64,000 bases of DNA from Pseudophaeomoniella oleicola (lineage: Eukaryota; Ascomycota; Eurotiomycetes; Phaeomoniellales; Phaeomoniellaceae): the NCBI GenBank assembly GCA_003868215.1, contig QWDQ01000038.1, positions 1 through 64,000 of the forward strand, read 5' to 3'. A model generated the notes under the pieces. It worked only from the letters and a program-made list of their open reading frames with translations. It was not told the DNA's origin and did not search any database. A program made the translations under genes and the position numbers. Positions 33,369 to 45,834 of the stretch are shown here, piece by piece. Numbering within the stretch: the first letter of the stretch is position 1; each line of letters begins with the position of its first letter.

Positions 33369-34564
33369 CTATTCAGTCGGTGCATTCTCAGCAAGCCATT
33401 GTTTCAGCTTTTCGAGCGCCTTATACCGATGAGAGATCTTGTTCTGGTGAACAGTCAGCAATACTCCAAGATTCGGCCGTGCAAAGTGGACATGAACGTG
33501 GGACATACCTTTTCTGCCTTGTCCATCTCGGCAAAAGTTTTGCCCTCGTACTCAAAGATCGGATCCCAGCCTTGACATCGGTTAGCGATGAGGAAGTCTA
33601 TGATCAGGACGACGGAGATGAACCCTACCGAAATTCGTCGGTCCTCTAGCGGGTACTATTTTCCCATCTGTCCTGCCTTGGAACAGGATAGGTTCATGAC
33701 CCGGTCCCGCCGAGTATGCAAAGGTGCAGACTGCAGTGATAGTCTTGTCCGAATACGGTTCAAGCAATTTGTTCAACCCTTCATGGCCGATTTTCTGCAT
33801 GAACCATTTTCTGTGCACATTTGTCAGGAGCGAATGGATGATGATATCATTGGCAGAGAAGGTGGACATTGGAGGAGAGAAGCAGTCAGTCGGGGAAACT
33901 CACATATATGGTCCCGGCAAGCCGTTCAGGGCCTTGAACTCCAGCGCGGTGTCTTCAGTCAAGACCGGTCCGCCAACCTAATGGATAGTTAGCAAATGAT
34001 GATCTCAATGCTGACTTCAAAACACCGTAAAACATCTGTAACATCTGTAACATCGATTCCCACAAACCAAGAACGTCCGTACTCCTGAATATATGACTCC
34101 ACTAGCAGAAGAGTCTCTGACAAGACTGTTCAACAGTATACAGATGAACCCCTTCCCCTTCCCTTTCCTCTCCTCCTCTTCTCGAAACACACCTTTTAAT
34201 CCTATCCTAGCCAGTTACAAGCTCGCTCTGGCCGCACTCGTCCCCTCTCCTCCCTTTCCCAATCTCTTACTAATTCCTTATACTCGTCTCTTATTCCCTC
34301 CCCCCCTCCCCTCTCCCAAAAGAAAAGAAAAACCACCAAGGAGCGAAGTTAGACGAAAAGAATAATACTTACAATATCAGCCCCCCTCCTACACTTTTCC
34401 CTCGCGACTTCCTCCACGCTCTCGCCCTGGATCTCCGGTACGTCGACGTCGCTCTTCGATTCCAGCCGGATCGTATTCGTATTCGTAGACGTTTCAAGCA
34501 TCGCGCGCACTTCGAGCAGTTTGTTTTGGTTCGATGTTAGGAATAGGAGGGGGAGGGGAGACAT
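33369..34564 (-). CDS. ham1: Inosine triphosphate pyrophosphatase (Ham1)
   Basis: Removes non-canonical ITP, dITP and XTP from nucleotide pools by hydrolysis to monophosphate and pyrophosphate. I assembled five exons: 34564-34373, 33977-33904, 33810-33629, 33570-33509 and 33443-33369, giving 194 residues, the normal family size. All junctions close in phase. Landmarks are [14 protein letters not shown] at the start, [87 protein letters not shown] and [14 protein letters not shown]. Start choice: the conserved TSNQNK motif lies ten residues after this ATG. The frame stays open upstream without an ATG that matches the family. Confidence 0.92.
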
Positions 34565-34985
34565 TTTGGTGGGAGAACAAGAGTCACGGGGGGGAAGTTG
34601 TGGGAGATAGGGAGAGTTGAAGATGGGAAGTGGTAGGTAGGTAGGATTTGATATTGATTGTAGGTAGAGAGAGGATGGATGGGGGTGGGTGGTGGAGAGG
34701 AAGGCTTGGCGGAAAATTGTATATATCAGTGCAACAATGAATACATTTATAACTACTGAAAGACTGACTCCCCTGTCCCCTTCCCCATTTCTCTTGTTCC
34801 ACAGCAACAACATCGACTATACTTAATCGTCAACATGCCATCGGTTTTTTGAGTCTGACTATGATGTTTAAACAAAAGATTAAGGATCTGTCTGTCCTTT
34901 AACAGACTGAGTGAGAGAAAGAAATTTGGTATCTCCCAAATACTAATACATATCCAAGACACCGCCGCAGATGATATATTCATAT
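34565..34985. other. Intergenic, ITPase to HET gene
   Basis: Upstream region of the ITPase gene and 3' region of the HET gene. It contains GGTAGGTAGGTAGG and G-rich stretches on the plus strand but no gene. Confidence 0.55.
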
Positions 34986-37196
34986 TCAAACGAGGATGAA
35001 AGTTTGCGCGTCTGTTTCCAATCTTTGTGACATCTCTCCCTCCATCATTCCAGTGATCTCGACCCAGCCAATCACTTTCCAATATTGGGTATCTCTATTG
35101 GAAGTTGATGATTTGACCCTGGTTTTGCTCAGGTAAGGCTTCCTCTCGGGTGGCAGGTCTTGCAGATTGACGCGCTGTAGCCCCACCGGGACGCAACAGC
35201 CGCGCAAGACAGCTATGACGGGCAGGTTCTCACATTTATCTCCTCGTAACCATCTGAGTAGTGCGTATCTGTCTTCCTCTCGTTGAACGCATCGTGCCAG
35301 GTACTCAGAAAGTGATTGCACGAACTCCATAAATACAGACCTTACTTCAGCGGCTATTTGCGCTAAGGCGGGATACGATTGTGTGGGGGAGCGCTGAAAT
35401 GGTGATGGCAATTGGCAGGCCTTGTTGAGGTGTATCCAGCGTAGAAACAATAGGAGAACATGATCGCGTACTATGTCTGGCTCATTTGAGGCAAGATCCA
35501 GAGCATAGAACTAATGCGGTGTTATCACACAAGCTAGCAAGTCGTTCGATCACTCAGGAGCACTTACTTGGAAGTAACCTTGGGACTCCTCAGCCTTAAT
35601 CAAGGAGATGTAGTCTTGTAGTGTTGATGGTTCGTTTGAGGAGTCATAAATAAATTCTGGAAACGGTGGTCGTTCTTCGCCATGTTTAAGAGCAAAGCTG
35701 AGAGGTCCATGAAGCATCCCCCGCCATATTATCTGAAGGTAGGCTTTTTCTGTTAGATGATCCAGACGTGGGAGACTGGTCGCATCTGCCACCTGAAAGG
35801 ATGGCGAAGCCTGTAAGATGCCGAGTTCCCTCTCTAGCTGACAGGTCAGGATAGCCCCAAACAAAGGCTCACATAGAACCCCGTCTACTTGTAGAAACGA
35901 GTGCTCGATCCTTTGGACCTTCGAGAGGTCGAAACGCCCACCGCAATTCCAAGGACGTGTCTTGCGGGGAAAGGAGCTGAGGGAGCGGAGGGGGATCTGG
36001 GAGAGCATGTCGTCGAAATCTGGCTGTTTCAGTCTTGATGAGTTCACAAACAGTGCCTTGTCATCGACTGGTGAGATTGAAGACCATGAAGCAGACCAAG
36101 ATGGCCATTTCAACACTGTGTCATCCCTTAGCGATTTGCCTAAGCATATGATATCCAGTGACTTCTGGGATCCAATCCAAGAGAGCGTCATATCCCTGAA
36201 GACTCCCTGTAGGGATGCCGAGTAGCTTGGTTTAGGGACGAAGTGTTTCCCATCCTCACACAGACTGAGAAATGCAAAGATACGATCTCTTGGATCTGTT
36301 GCTTGACAGGAGCGACCAAGTTGTAGACACTCCAGAAGAAATATGGGCGAACCGGATTTCCTGCGTTGCCGGAGCTTCTGGAGCGTGAAGAATGCTCTGC
36401 GACATGAGCCACCGAATTTCGATATACAGCAGGGCGATTTAATATCAAAGAATCGTTCTAAATCGTCCCATTTCACAACACTTTCGCCCATCCAGAGACG
36501 CACCTGACTTGCAAGGACAATTTCTTGAATTATCCAGACTCTCAGCCAGTAAGGATTCGCAATCAGAATGGACATGTTCTGTTCCACTTTGGATCCAAGT
36601 TGCTTGAGAAACTCTTCGATTTCAACGAGAGTTTTTCCCTCCCAGGCTGCTTTCTCTTCTGCCAGACACCATTCACCGGTGAGATAGAAATCCAACAAAG
36701 ATTTATCCCCGTCGATCTTGGCCTTATACATTGTGAGATTTGTGATATGATAAGGTCCCATCCACGCGACTACGTACTCCGCTTCTGCGTATATCTTACC
36801 CATACGCAAAACTTGGGTGCTTCGCTCATCGGAGTTGGCTTGGTTGATACAAACTGCATCCGCCCAAAGCCACTGCCCGCCATTCCTAAACGCTTGCCGT
36901 AAAAGGAGCTCGAGATTCCTGGTGACGGTGAGTCGAAGCCCGTCAACGCAGATATTGCTTTCTATAGCGGTACTTCCTCCACCAGATTCCGTGTCTTTTT
37001 GATCTGCTGGTTCGAATATGCTTCCCCAGCAATACGAGAGAGCAACATAATTCACAGATTCTCCCCTGTAAGTGACGAGTTGACCGACCAATACTCCATC
37101 ATGAATACTTTCCACTCTGAACAGACGGATATCAGATCCATAGAGAATATCATATGTATAGTATTCCAGAGAGTTAACCCAACTGGAAGATGCCAT
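34986..37196 (-). CDS. HET-domain (heterokaryon incompatibility) protein
   Basis: Exons are 37196-35568 and 35510-34986 (717 residues). The HET domain occupies about residues 45-240 with the three expected blocks: YVALSYCWG; LWADAVCINQANSDERSTQVLRM; and GKIYAEAEYVVAWMG. A downstream ANPYWLRVWIIQEIVLAS segment is standard for these proteins, as is the ATDPRDRIFAFL motif near the middle. HET proteins act in non-self recognition and programmed cell death after hyphal fusion; most genome copies have no assigned partner. The C-terminal third has no recognised repeat (no WD40, NACHT or ankyrin). The start is the first ATG; the family often begins close to the HET block as here. No signal peptide is seen. 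Confidence 0.88.
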
Positions 37197-38306
37197 ATTT
37201 TGCCCTGCGGTGTATAGCAAATAGCTCAGAGTCAACAGCTTGCTTCAACGAGGATGGCATGCAGAATGAAGTTGTTGGGATTTTAAGAAGTCAATGTCAG
37301 GATAGAGGGGTATTTAGGGTTGATCAGGCTGAACTGCAGTGCGGCGCAGGTCGTGTCTATGTAGCACCAACCTTTTCAACCCATGCAACTATTAAGTAGA
37401 CGCTCAGCCTTGTATCGTAGTGGTCTTGTTGGTAGTGTCGATTCGATGACATTCGTTTCTGTACCTTTGCCATTTTCCCATTGGCGTCCTTGGTAGATTC
37501 CGCCCGGCGCGCAGGGAGCGAGGCATCACGTTTGCTCTAACCTCCAGAGAATGTCTCCCTTTTTGATGCAAAAGTGATGGCCAGCTGCATGCAGAACTCA
37601 CCGGATTGTTGCTGTGATGTGTGCGACCTGCCGCACACATCACCTTGAGTTGATGATCATACTAAAAAAGCAGCACTTCTGGCCAAGCATCGTGAGAGGC
37701 ACGCACCACCAAGCTATTCCTCCTGCCCGGCCACGCTCATACCGCGGAAATGATATCACCAGGCTGATCGATCAATAATGCTGCAGGGTATAGTCGCCAG
37801 CAGAGACAGCCATTCGAAAATATTCAATAAATCATTCGACACAGAACAGACGAAAAGACACAATAACTTGAGAATCCACAAAAAGTTTCCCGAAAGACCG
37901 AATGTTTGTCAGATTCGGCACAGACGATCCGAAAAGGCGCGGAGATTTCGCTGGCGCAGCTTATCTCCATATCATTCATTCTTTCCACCATCTCAATTGC
38001 AACGGCGTTACTAGTAATTAAGTCCACGAGGTTCCTGTGCGTTGGACTACCTGTGTCCAACAGGACTCGAAATGGATCTCATGCTATGTAAAACTGAATG
38101 AAAGGTTGGTTACTTCTCCCTCGACATCGTACCGTTTGTGTGTGTCTATAAAGAGAAGTTCCTCTTCTCAATTTCTGTGTGTTTGATATATTGTTTTGGA
38201 TTTCTCACTGTTGAGTCTGTTTGGACACCTGTATCTCTTTTCCTTTCCATCTTACTGTTATCCTTCATCTGTCGAACAAGCCAACTTGCTCAAACACCGG
38301 GAAGCA
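37197..38306. other. Divergent promoter region, HET gene / isochorismatase gene
   Basis: About 1.1 kb between divergent starts. No gene is recognised; short frames on both strands have no domain. Confidence 0.55.
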
Positions 38307-38969
38307 ATGGCGTCCACCACCGCTGCTAAGAACCTCGCCTCCCCCTTCTCCTACCCTCTCTCCCAAACCGCCCTCCTCCTCCTCGACTATTCCTCCGTCA
38401 TCGTGAACTTGATTCAACCGACATCCAGACAAGAATCGCTCCTCGCCGCCGCCCAGAAGCTCCTCCAATGGGCCCGCGACAACAACATCCTCATCGTGCA
38501 CTGCCTGATCGACTTCTCCGAGCTGCCGGAACCAACCTCCAAGGTCGCCGGTGCGCGGTATGAGCAGTACCAAAAGCTCTTCTCCGTAAATCCGGACTTG
38601 GCGAACGAGCATCCTTCACTCCGTGCTCCCAACCAAGCAGACAATGGCGGCAGCAGCAACGAGAACGAAATCACCGTCAAACGCCAACCAGGCCGCGTCT
38701 CCGCCCTCAAATCCCCCGGCCTCTTAGACATGCTGAAACAACAGCGGGACATCAAAAACCTCGTGATGGCCGGCCTGGTTAGTTCCGGATGCACACTGAC
38801 GACGGCAAGAGCAGCGACCGACGAAGGGTTCATCGTAACTGTCGTCGAGGATGCGTGCGGAGATCGCACGGAGAAGACGCATGGGGTCGTTATGGAGGAT
38901 ATTTTGCCTATGACGGTGACAGTTCTGGGGGCGGAGGAATGGATCAAGGGAATGACGATGGAGGGATGA
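38307..38969 (+). CDS. Isochorismatase-like cysteine hydrolase
   Basis: A single exon of 220 residues. The fold is that of the isochorismatase/nicotinamidase superfamily. The catalytic Asp lies in ALLLLDYSSVIV (about residue 27), the Lys in ITVKRQPGRVSAL and the nucleophile Cys in VMAGLVSSGCTLTTARAATDEGF. The C-terminal VVEDACGDRTEKTH block is also standard. The substrate could be an amide or a vinyl ether and is not fixed by the sequence. Metal-binding His residues of nicotinamidases are not seen, which argues against that function. The chosen ATG comes after a CT-rich leader and just before the first core strand. The protein has no targeting signal. Confidence 0.87.
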   Translation: MASTTAAKNLASPFSYPLSQTALLLLDYSSVIVNLIQPTSRQESLLAAAQKLLQWARDNNILIVHCLIDFSELPEPTSKVAGARYEQYQKLFSVNPDLANEHPSLRAPNQADNGGSSNENEITVKRQPGRVSALKSPGLLDMLKQQRDIKNLVMAGLVSSGCTLTTARAATDEGFIVTVVEDACGDRTEKTHGVVMEDILPMTVTVLGAEEWIKGMTMEG

Positions 38970-39730
38970 CGGAGTAGGATAGAGATGGGTGTTTTGATCT
39001 GGGGAGAGTGAGCTACTATGGAGAAGTAGACGTTGGTTTCAGATGGGAAAGAGATTTCTCACGTTCCAACCAAGGGGCTATAGCAGCAGCGCCAGCACAA
39101 GCATTGGCTTCATCATTAGGGACTGAACTCTTCGGCATGTCACAAGCAGTGCCCAAAAAATCTCTCCAATAGACAACTCTCATATTACGGAAGAAAAAAA
39201 TAGGAAGAAATTTCGAAAGTTTCAAGAAGAGTGTAAATTATGTTTTGTCATGTCATCAACAGAACATCCAACATTATAATAAGTAGTAAAAGACCTCCCA
39301 TCCCCGGTTTATACCTGACATATCTTGTTGGCAGGAAAGTTCTGGCTATCGTCTCTGTATATAGGTGCAGCAGTGCAGACCACGGGGAAAAGGGTGAAAA
39401 CAACAATATCTGCTCAATATCTGGATCTGGACCTCCATTTACTACTTTGCGCATGACGGAAAGCCCGACAAGGTAGCAACATGTGAACCTGAAAACGCCA
39501 GGAAAGATTGGCTTGCTATAGGAGATTCCAGAGCAAGTCGCACCATTCGACAGCACTCGAAACATGTCGGCACCAGAAACAAAACTCCGCTTTGCTATGA
39601 TCCAGTGTGTTTGTTCATGACGTGGAACCAGTCCGGTGATAAAGACAACTTTGTGCAAGAATTGTAGTGTGCGGAGGGTCGAAAGGTCGCGCATATCGAA
39701 CCACTTTGCTCATTACCGCGCGTAGGCTGA
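38970..39730. other. Convergent spacer, isochorismatase gene / myosin gene
   Basis: 3' regions of two convergent genes. No additional feature is recognised. Confidence 0.6.
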
Positions 39731-42700
39731 TCATATGGCTTCAACCTCGCTTACTTGGCCATCTTCTTGGCCATCATAATCTGGTCTCTCTTGCTGGGCT
39801 ATAGCTTGAGCCGACACGATCTCTGCTAGTCGCTTAAGACGAGGAGTTTGTAACCCTAGAAGAATATTAGATCATCATCAGACTGATTGAGAAACCAACT
39901 TACAGGAAGGAGTGTAAGTCTCCAAAGCAGTGATTACACGAGGCTCAGCGATTTCATATGGACCACTGTCTTCCATATCAACTGCTGTGAGGAGCAGCAC
40001 ATCGCTCTTCTCCGTGACGCGCGATGCCACTGCCTTCATGATTTCGCCATTGATCGGTTGTTCGTAGTCAGCGACGAGGTATTGGTTGAGCAGCTTCTGA
40101 ATTTGGTTCGGAGACAACATCCAGCAAATATCCTGAATGATCTCGATATCGTTCAGAGTAGCCTTCTTGAGCTGAAGAAGTTTGGTTGCTTGCATGAGAT
40201 GCTCTAGTTGCAAAGTACCTTCGGGCATATCGTGACTCTTGCACCATTCTTCAATCCTTGTGATGTTATAGTTGATTTGGAGACCTCTCTTCCATGACAA
40301 GAAGTTCCTCCTCATGAGAAGGTCGTTGAATGCTGTTACACCAACGAGCCTGAGAAGCTCAGTCACACATTGTGTGACAATCGAATCCTCAATATAATAA
40401 GCTTTCATCGCCTTGTATACATTATTCAACAAGCTCAGAAGATTATCCATGCTGTATGCTGGCGTGTTACTTGATGGCAAAAGCTTGCCAAGGAAGCGGT
40501 TGCTCTCGTTGGTGACAAAGCCAGGCAAAGACTGTGACTCGATGATAGCAGGCACAATCATCTTGGCAAGTTTCTTCTTCAGCACTTTCATCCAAGTATG
40601 GTAGATGTTGAATTCAAGACTTTCAAGGTCGTGCTTGACAATCTCGAGCAGGCGATCATACTCATAGTTATCAGTCTTCTGAGCTTCGTACCAATCCTCG
40701 GCGAGGAAAACGAAGGACAGCATTTCATGGACGTTAGACAACCAAAACGCACCAGGATTGATGGCATCATCTCCATCGTGTTGCATGACCTCCTGTTGTA
40801 TCGACTGCATGACATTGGCGAGGAACCTCTCAGATTCCTTCACGAAGCCATTATTCCACATCTCTGAAGTCACCAGGTTAATCAAATAAGCCGGGAAGAG
40901 AACCTCTTTCTCGGTGGGCGGCGGAGCCGTGCCAGGGATGGGGATCTTCAAATTGCGAATCAATCCGGTTGTGAGCTCGTCGTTGAGCTCCTCTTCCTGT
41001 GAAAGAAGATTTTCGAGTTCTTCTTCCACAGTATCATAGCTAGGGGCGAAAGTTGAACCTGACAACGTATGGTTGGGGAATGCCATTGATACAGGCCGGG
41101 GGTTGTAGGCACCGCTGAAGCGATCGGTATCGATTCGTTCAATTGCGCCAGCGGATCGTCTCTTTGGTTTCTTTGATGCGACCAGGTTGATTAGACCAGA
41201 AGCCGGTTGGGGAACGTTACCATTCTGGTAGTCGCCATTGACACCATTGGCACCGTTAGTGACAGGTCCAGCCCGCTTGGCCATCTCAAGTTGGTCGGAC
41301 AGGTCTGCGATCTGCTGTCGCAATGACACCTTTTCTTCTTCGTGCTCTTTATTGAGCTGGCGTATCTGTTCAAGCTCGGTGTTCGAGGCTTGTAGCTGCT
41401 CACGGAGTGTCTTGGTCTCCTCTTGCAATCTCTTGGCATTACCCATATGTTCCGTGTTGGAACTCTGCAGTTTGTTGTGCTCCTCTTCTAAAGCCGCTAG
41501 GCGAGAAGCGACCATGCCACCCTGGTTGGCTTCCGCTTGTAACTCCTTAGAATGATTTTCTAGGTCCTTGTTCCGAGTTCTGAAGGACTTCAGCTGGCCC
41601 TCGTAATTCTCCAGCTGACTGACAAGACCCCTATTTTGTTGTTTGAGAGCGCCGAGTGACTGCGTAAGCTCAACAACCTTGTTCTCAAGTTTGTAGGAAA
41701 TTTGCTTGAGGTCGCGGGCTTCCTCACGCAAGCCCTTGTACTCACGTCTGGCTGATTTACCACGCCATAACGTTTGAACAATGACGACTCTTCTTCGGAA
41801 CCGTCTCCAGGACCGCAATTGTTGGTGTGACCTCCAAGCTCTTTGTATGGTGGTAGCAGCATCGCGATATCTCGTCTCCAGCAGGTTCTTCCTGCAGAGA
41901 TATCCTTTGGCGACAGACTCAAACAAAACGAAGTTGTTCCGGATAGCGATGAACTTCTTTCGGTCTTTCTGACCACGCCATACACTTTGTATCGTAACAG
42001 CGGCCTTGATCCTTCGAGCTTCATCCGCCTTTTCGCGAGCAAGAAATCCTCTGACCATAGCTTGCACCTGCTCAATAGACTCTTTCGCCTCGAGATATTT
42101 TCTGCGATAGTATTTCGCCTTCAAGTTCTTTTGAATCATGATGGCGCATGCATTCAGACGCGAGGTTCGCAGATTTTCTAGGAAGGCCAACATACCAGCT
42201 CTGAAAAAGATCTTTGTTAGACCAAGCTGATATTTGTCTTGCTTTTGATGACTCTGTTCGCCAAGAGCCCTGCGAAGGATAGCATGTGCCATATCTTTGA
42301 TCTCAGACGTCCATTGTGAAGAGGGACACAGCATATAGTATCGAATCGCAAATTCCTCGTAAGTCCATCTCGTGGGATATCCCGCACAACTTATTCGGAC
42401 AGTCTCCAGAACACCGCATGCTCGCAGTTGACTGAGAACCATCGGACCCTCAAACTTCCACGCCTCTTTCGCTTCATTGGGTTTGATACAACGAATGTAG
42501 TGCACATCTGTAGAATTGATGGTGTTCATCAACTCGATTAAAGAACTCTTGAAGATTCCACCCAAAGTAGGCTTTCGGTTGACTGCAACACCAGTGCGGC
42601 GGCCCGGAGCGGCAACACTTTTGGCGGTTGGTGCAGCTGTTGCATCTTTATCTCTGGTTGCGGATGCGACTTCTAGAACTTCTGTCAAGAATTGATTAGA

Positions 42701-44662
42701 CGACCGTCTGAGAAGCTCCATTTGCTCGTCTGGAACAGTATCTCTGTTCTTGTCTATGAAACCATCAGATTCGTAGGTTACGTCAATTGCGTAATGGCAG
42801 ACAGTGAAAGCTGATCGGCCGAATCGAGGTTTCTTGAAGAATTTGTGTTTATCCGCTGCAAAATTATGGTGTAGCTTCGTGACGAATTGCTCGTCGGAGC
42901 CCATGGGCAACCGCGATTCCTCGTCAAGGAGTGAGAGAATACCCATTTTACCCTCGATAAGATCAATACACGGTTGGTTGTCAGAGAAATCTATGAAGGT
43001 CCAGTCGATCTGCTCTCGAACATATTCTTCTTGTTCGAGCTTAAAGACATGTTGATTGAATTCCTGCTGTAGCTTTTCATTGGCGTAGTTGATACAAAAT
43101 TGTTCAAATGAGTTTTTGGCGAAGTGCTCGAATCCATAGATATCGAGGACTCCGATGAAGGACGACACTTTCGCTATGACCTCTTCGCTTGCGAGGGATC
43201 GATTTATCGTATCGACGAGCCAGTCAAAAAGACTGGAGTAGATGAATTTGGCAACGGAGTCCCTCACGACGATGGCTTGGGCTTGCGTAAGGTTCGAAGT
43301 GATCTTCTCGCCACGTGTGATCAATTGCTTTTTCACGAGCCATTTCGCAAACTCGGCTGCATCGATACCAAGAATTTCGCAAGCGCGAACCAGAGCTGGC
43401 TCAGTAGCTGACAATGAAGAGTCGGTCCGAGTAGCTGCAATTTTGATGTTGCCAATATGAAGCAGGGCAGCTAGTAGCTTGAATATCTGTCCCTGTGCCT
43501 CTGCAGGAACACCAATCGTGGTTAAAGACTTTCTCGTCGCAACGAACTCGGCTTTGTCGTCTACGCCTTCAATTACTGGTTCACCACCCTGGTTCATGTA
43601 GTCAAAGTCTGCGACTGCTGACAAGCCCAACTGCTCGCGCTCTTCGTCACTTGCACCGGCTAACAGCTGGTAGAAGATATGATAGTTTCTCTCTTTCAGA
43701 GGTTGGAAAACAAGCCGCGACCGTTCCAAGAGGTATATTCTGATCTTTGCACCAATGATAGCCGTCTTCTTGTCAAACATGATCTCGATGTATTTTCCAA
43801 AACGCGAAGAATTGTCGTTTCTGGTCGTTTTCGCATTACCAAAGGCTTCCATAACCGGATTCGTTGCCAATATTTGCTCTTCGGTTTCACTAATAGCGTC
43901 GGCCCGTCCTTTGCTGGCTTTCCCAGGTTGTTCAGGCGTGCCTCTCGTCGCAAAGTATCTCATGATATATTTGGCGCTCACGGTCTTTCCAGCACCGGAC
44001 TCACCGGAGACTACGACGGTTTGATTTCTAGCATCCCGTAGCATATCCCTTCGAGGTGTTAGCCGTTTCAACAGCACTGAAATAGAGACTTTGGCTTACG
44101 CGAAAGCTTCCTCGGCGATAGCGAAAAGATGGGGGGCTTGTGATGCTCTCTGCTTGCCAGCATAGACTTGTACCATCTGTGGCACGTAGAGCGAATCCAC
44201 ACGGGCGAATGGATTCGTGGCTATCAAGACGATACCAGAATACGTATATATCTCCTTCTGCGCATATCGCAGTTTGATTGCTTGTAGCACTAATCGGTCA
44301 TCAATACCAATACTCTGGTCTTCAAACTAGGGACACCCACCGGCAGGCTCGTTCAAATGTGAGAGGTTTGTAAGATCTTCACTGGCTTCCAGCATCGCCG
44401 GGTTCATCAACGGTGGCAAGGTAGTGTTGTTGTCATCTTGTAATGCAGCCACAGTCGTCTGGATGGTCTTCGTCTGTAGGTCCTCTCATTAGCAACCTGG
44501 TCCCTTAGTACTTTGTCATATCCATACCTCTCCGTTGGCAACGGCGAAGACCAATGTGACCTTGTCTCCATCCGCGGTCTTCTTTTCCACCTCGGATGCA
44601 ATCCAACCTTCGGTGGCATCCGGCTGCCACGCCCTTGTACCGACATCGTAACTGTGCGACAT
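39731..44662 (-). CDS. myo2: Class V myosin heavy chain
   Basis: An actin motor that carries vesicles, vacuoles and other cargo towards hyphal tips. Exons are 44662-44528, 44473-44341, 44289-44100, 44048-39904 and 39855-39731 (1575 residues). The N-terminal SH3-like part (GTRAWQPDATEGW) leads into the motor: P-loop GESGAGKT at 168-175, NDNSSRFGKYIEI (switch I), DIYGFEHF (switch II) and the actin-binding RCIKPNE region. Six IQ motifs follow (about 788-925; for example AATTIQRAWR), for calmodulin/light chains. A coiled coil (about 935-1080) and a DIL globular cargo-binding tail (roughly 1230-1510) complete it. The final exon adds a short charged end after LRLLRLAEIV-like helices. The first three exon junctions restore conserved motor sequence (NLSHLNEPAVLQAIKLRY; EEAFADMLRDARNQT). 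Confidence 0.93.
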
Positions 44663-45834
44663 GTTGTATTTGGAGGATTTGGAAAGGGGTTGCCACAAAA
44701 AGAAGTCTCAAAAGGACGAGATTGATGACAAGGGGGCCGTCAGCTCGAGGCGACAACAACGTGTTCGGGGAGGGTCATATAGTCGTCAACGGAAACGATA
44801 GAAGAAGATGCCGCTCAAGAAACATGACAAAGCCAGGCAATGAATGGAGCAGCGCTGGAGATGTCTGCAGAATGAATACAAACAAGTTGATGCTTATGAT
44901 CCAGGAGGCGGTTGTATGCCTGTCTGCCCGGCCGGTGGAGTTTGAATTATTTCTTGGACGAGTTTACTAGGATATCGCACAGGCTGTTCGATGAACCCCT
45001 GACACCGCTAAACGCCGCTGTCTCCAGTGGCCGCGTTAAAAATGTTAAAGTTTGGCTGGATTCTACGCGCCTCGAGTCGCCTACCACTCGTGCACGGCTC
45101 ACCTCACCCCCAGCCTAATTCACATAGCAGACACGTAGAAAAAGGACAGTACCTTACCTTAGGCTCTGGCAGAATATGCACGTTAACTGCCTGCAACTTC
45201 TCTATTCACATATCACTTAATTATTGGTATTTACTGATAATCCTCCCCCTGTACATCTACTACCTACCACTGCCAAATTTCGGGTTTTATAAATTAGTAA
45301 TCCATGCAGCATGGTGTTAAGGGAGTGTAATTCTATTATTGGTTTTGAGTAATAACAGCCATGTACTTCTTTCGTTTGCCATGGCATGTGCTTCCATGCC
45401 ATGCCCCTTATTGATAAGTAGAACACGTCTTACAAGGGGTATGGCATGGTTGCACGTGTCATGACATGGGCTTAGAAAGAGTATGAACAACGCATTTTTC
45501 AGAACGCCTGCATAGCCAGCAGATATGAATTGCCAGGGCTACCTATTGAGAAACGAAACAACCTGCTGCCCAGACTCCTCCGGAGACCCCGGAATTCCTC
45601 AAAACTCGATAGTAAAGCTATGCTGTCGGATTATGTACCGTCAAAGGTAGTTTTTCATAGGGAGAACGAGTGGGAAAGGAGTGCAAGGCGAAATGCAGTT
45701 ACGTGGTGACGTGGTTAAGGTAGGGTATGTATGCCACTGTCGCCATCGCTGCAGCCTGTGTGGCAGATCATGCTTCAAATCCTTCGAAAAGCCGAGATGT
45801 AGAATGTTCACTAATGAGCCATGGATTGCTGCGA
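44663..45834. other. Intergenic, myosin gene upstream region / NAP1 3' region
   Basis: About 1.2 kb. The part near 45200-45450 is AT-rich and contains an imperfect 16-bp inverted repeat (listed separately). No gene is recognised. Confidence 0.55.
45394..45449. repeat. Imperfect inverted repeat (16-bp arms, 24-nt loop)
   Basis: CCATGCCATGCCCCTT (45394-45409) pairs with AAGGGGTATGGCATGG (45434-45449), matching at 15 of 16 positions. The flanks have further ATGGCATG/ATGACATG words. It could be a hairpin in a transcript end, or the remains of a small inverted-repeat element. Confidence 0.6.
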
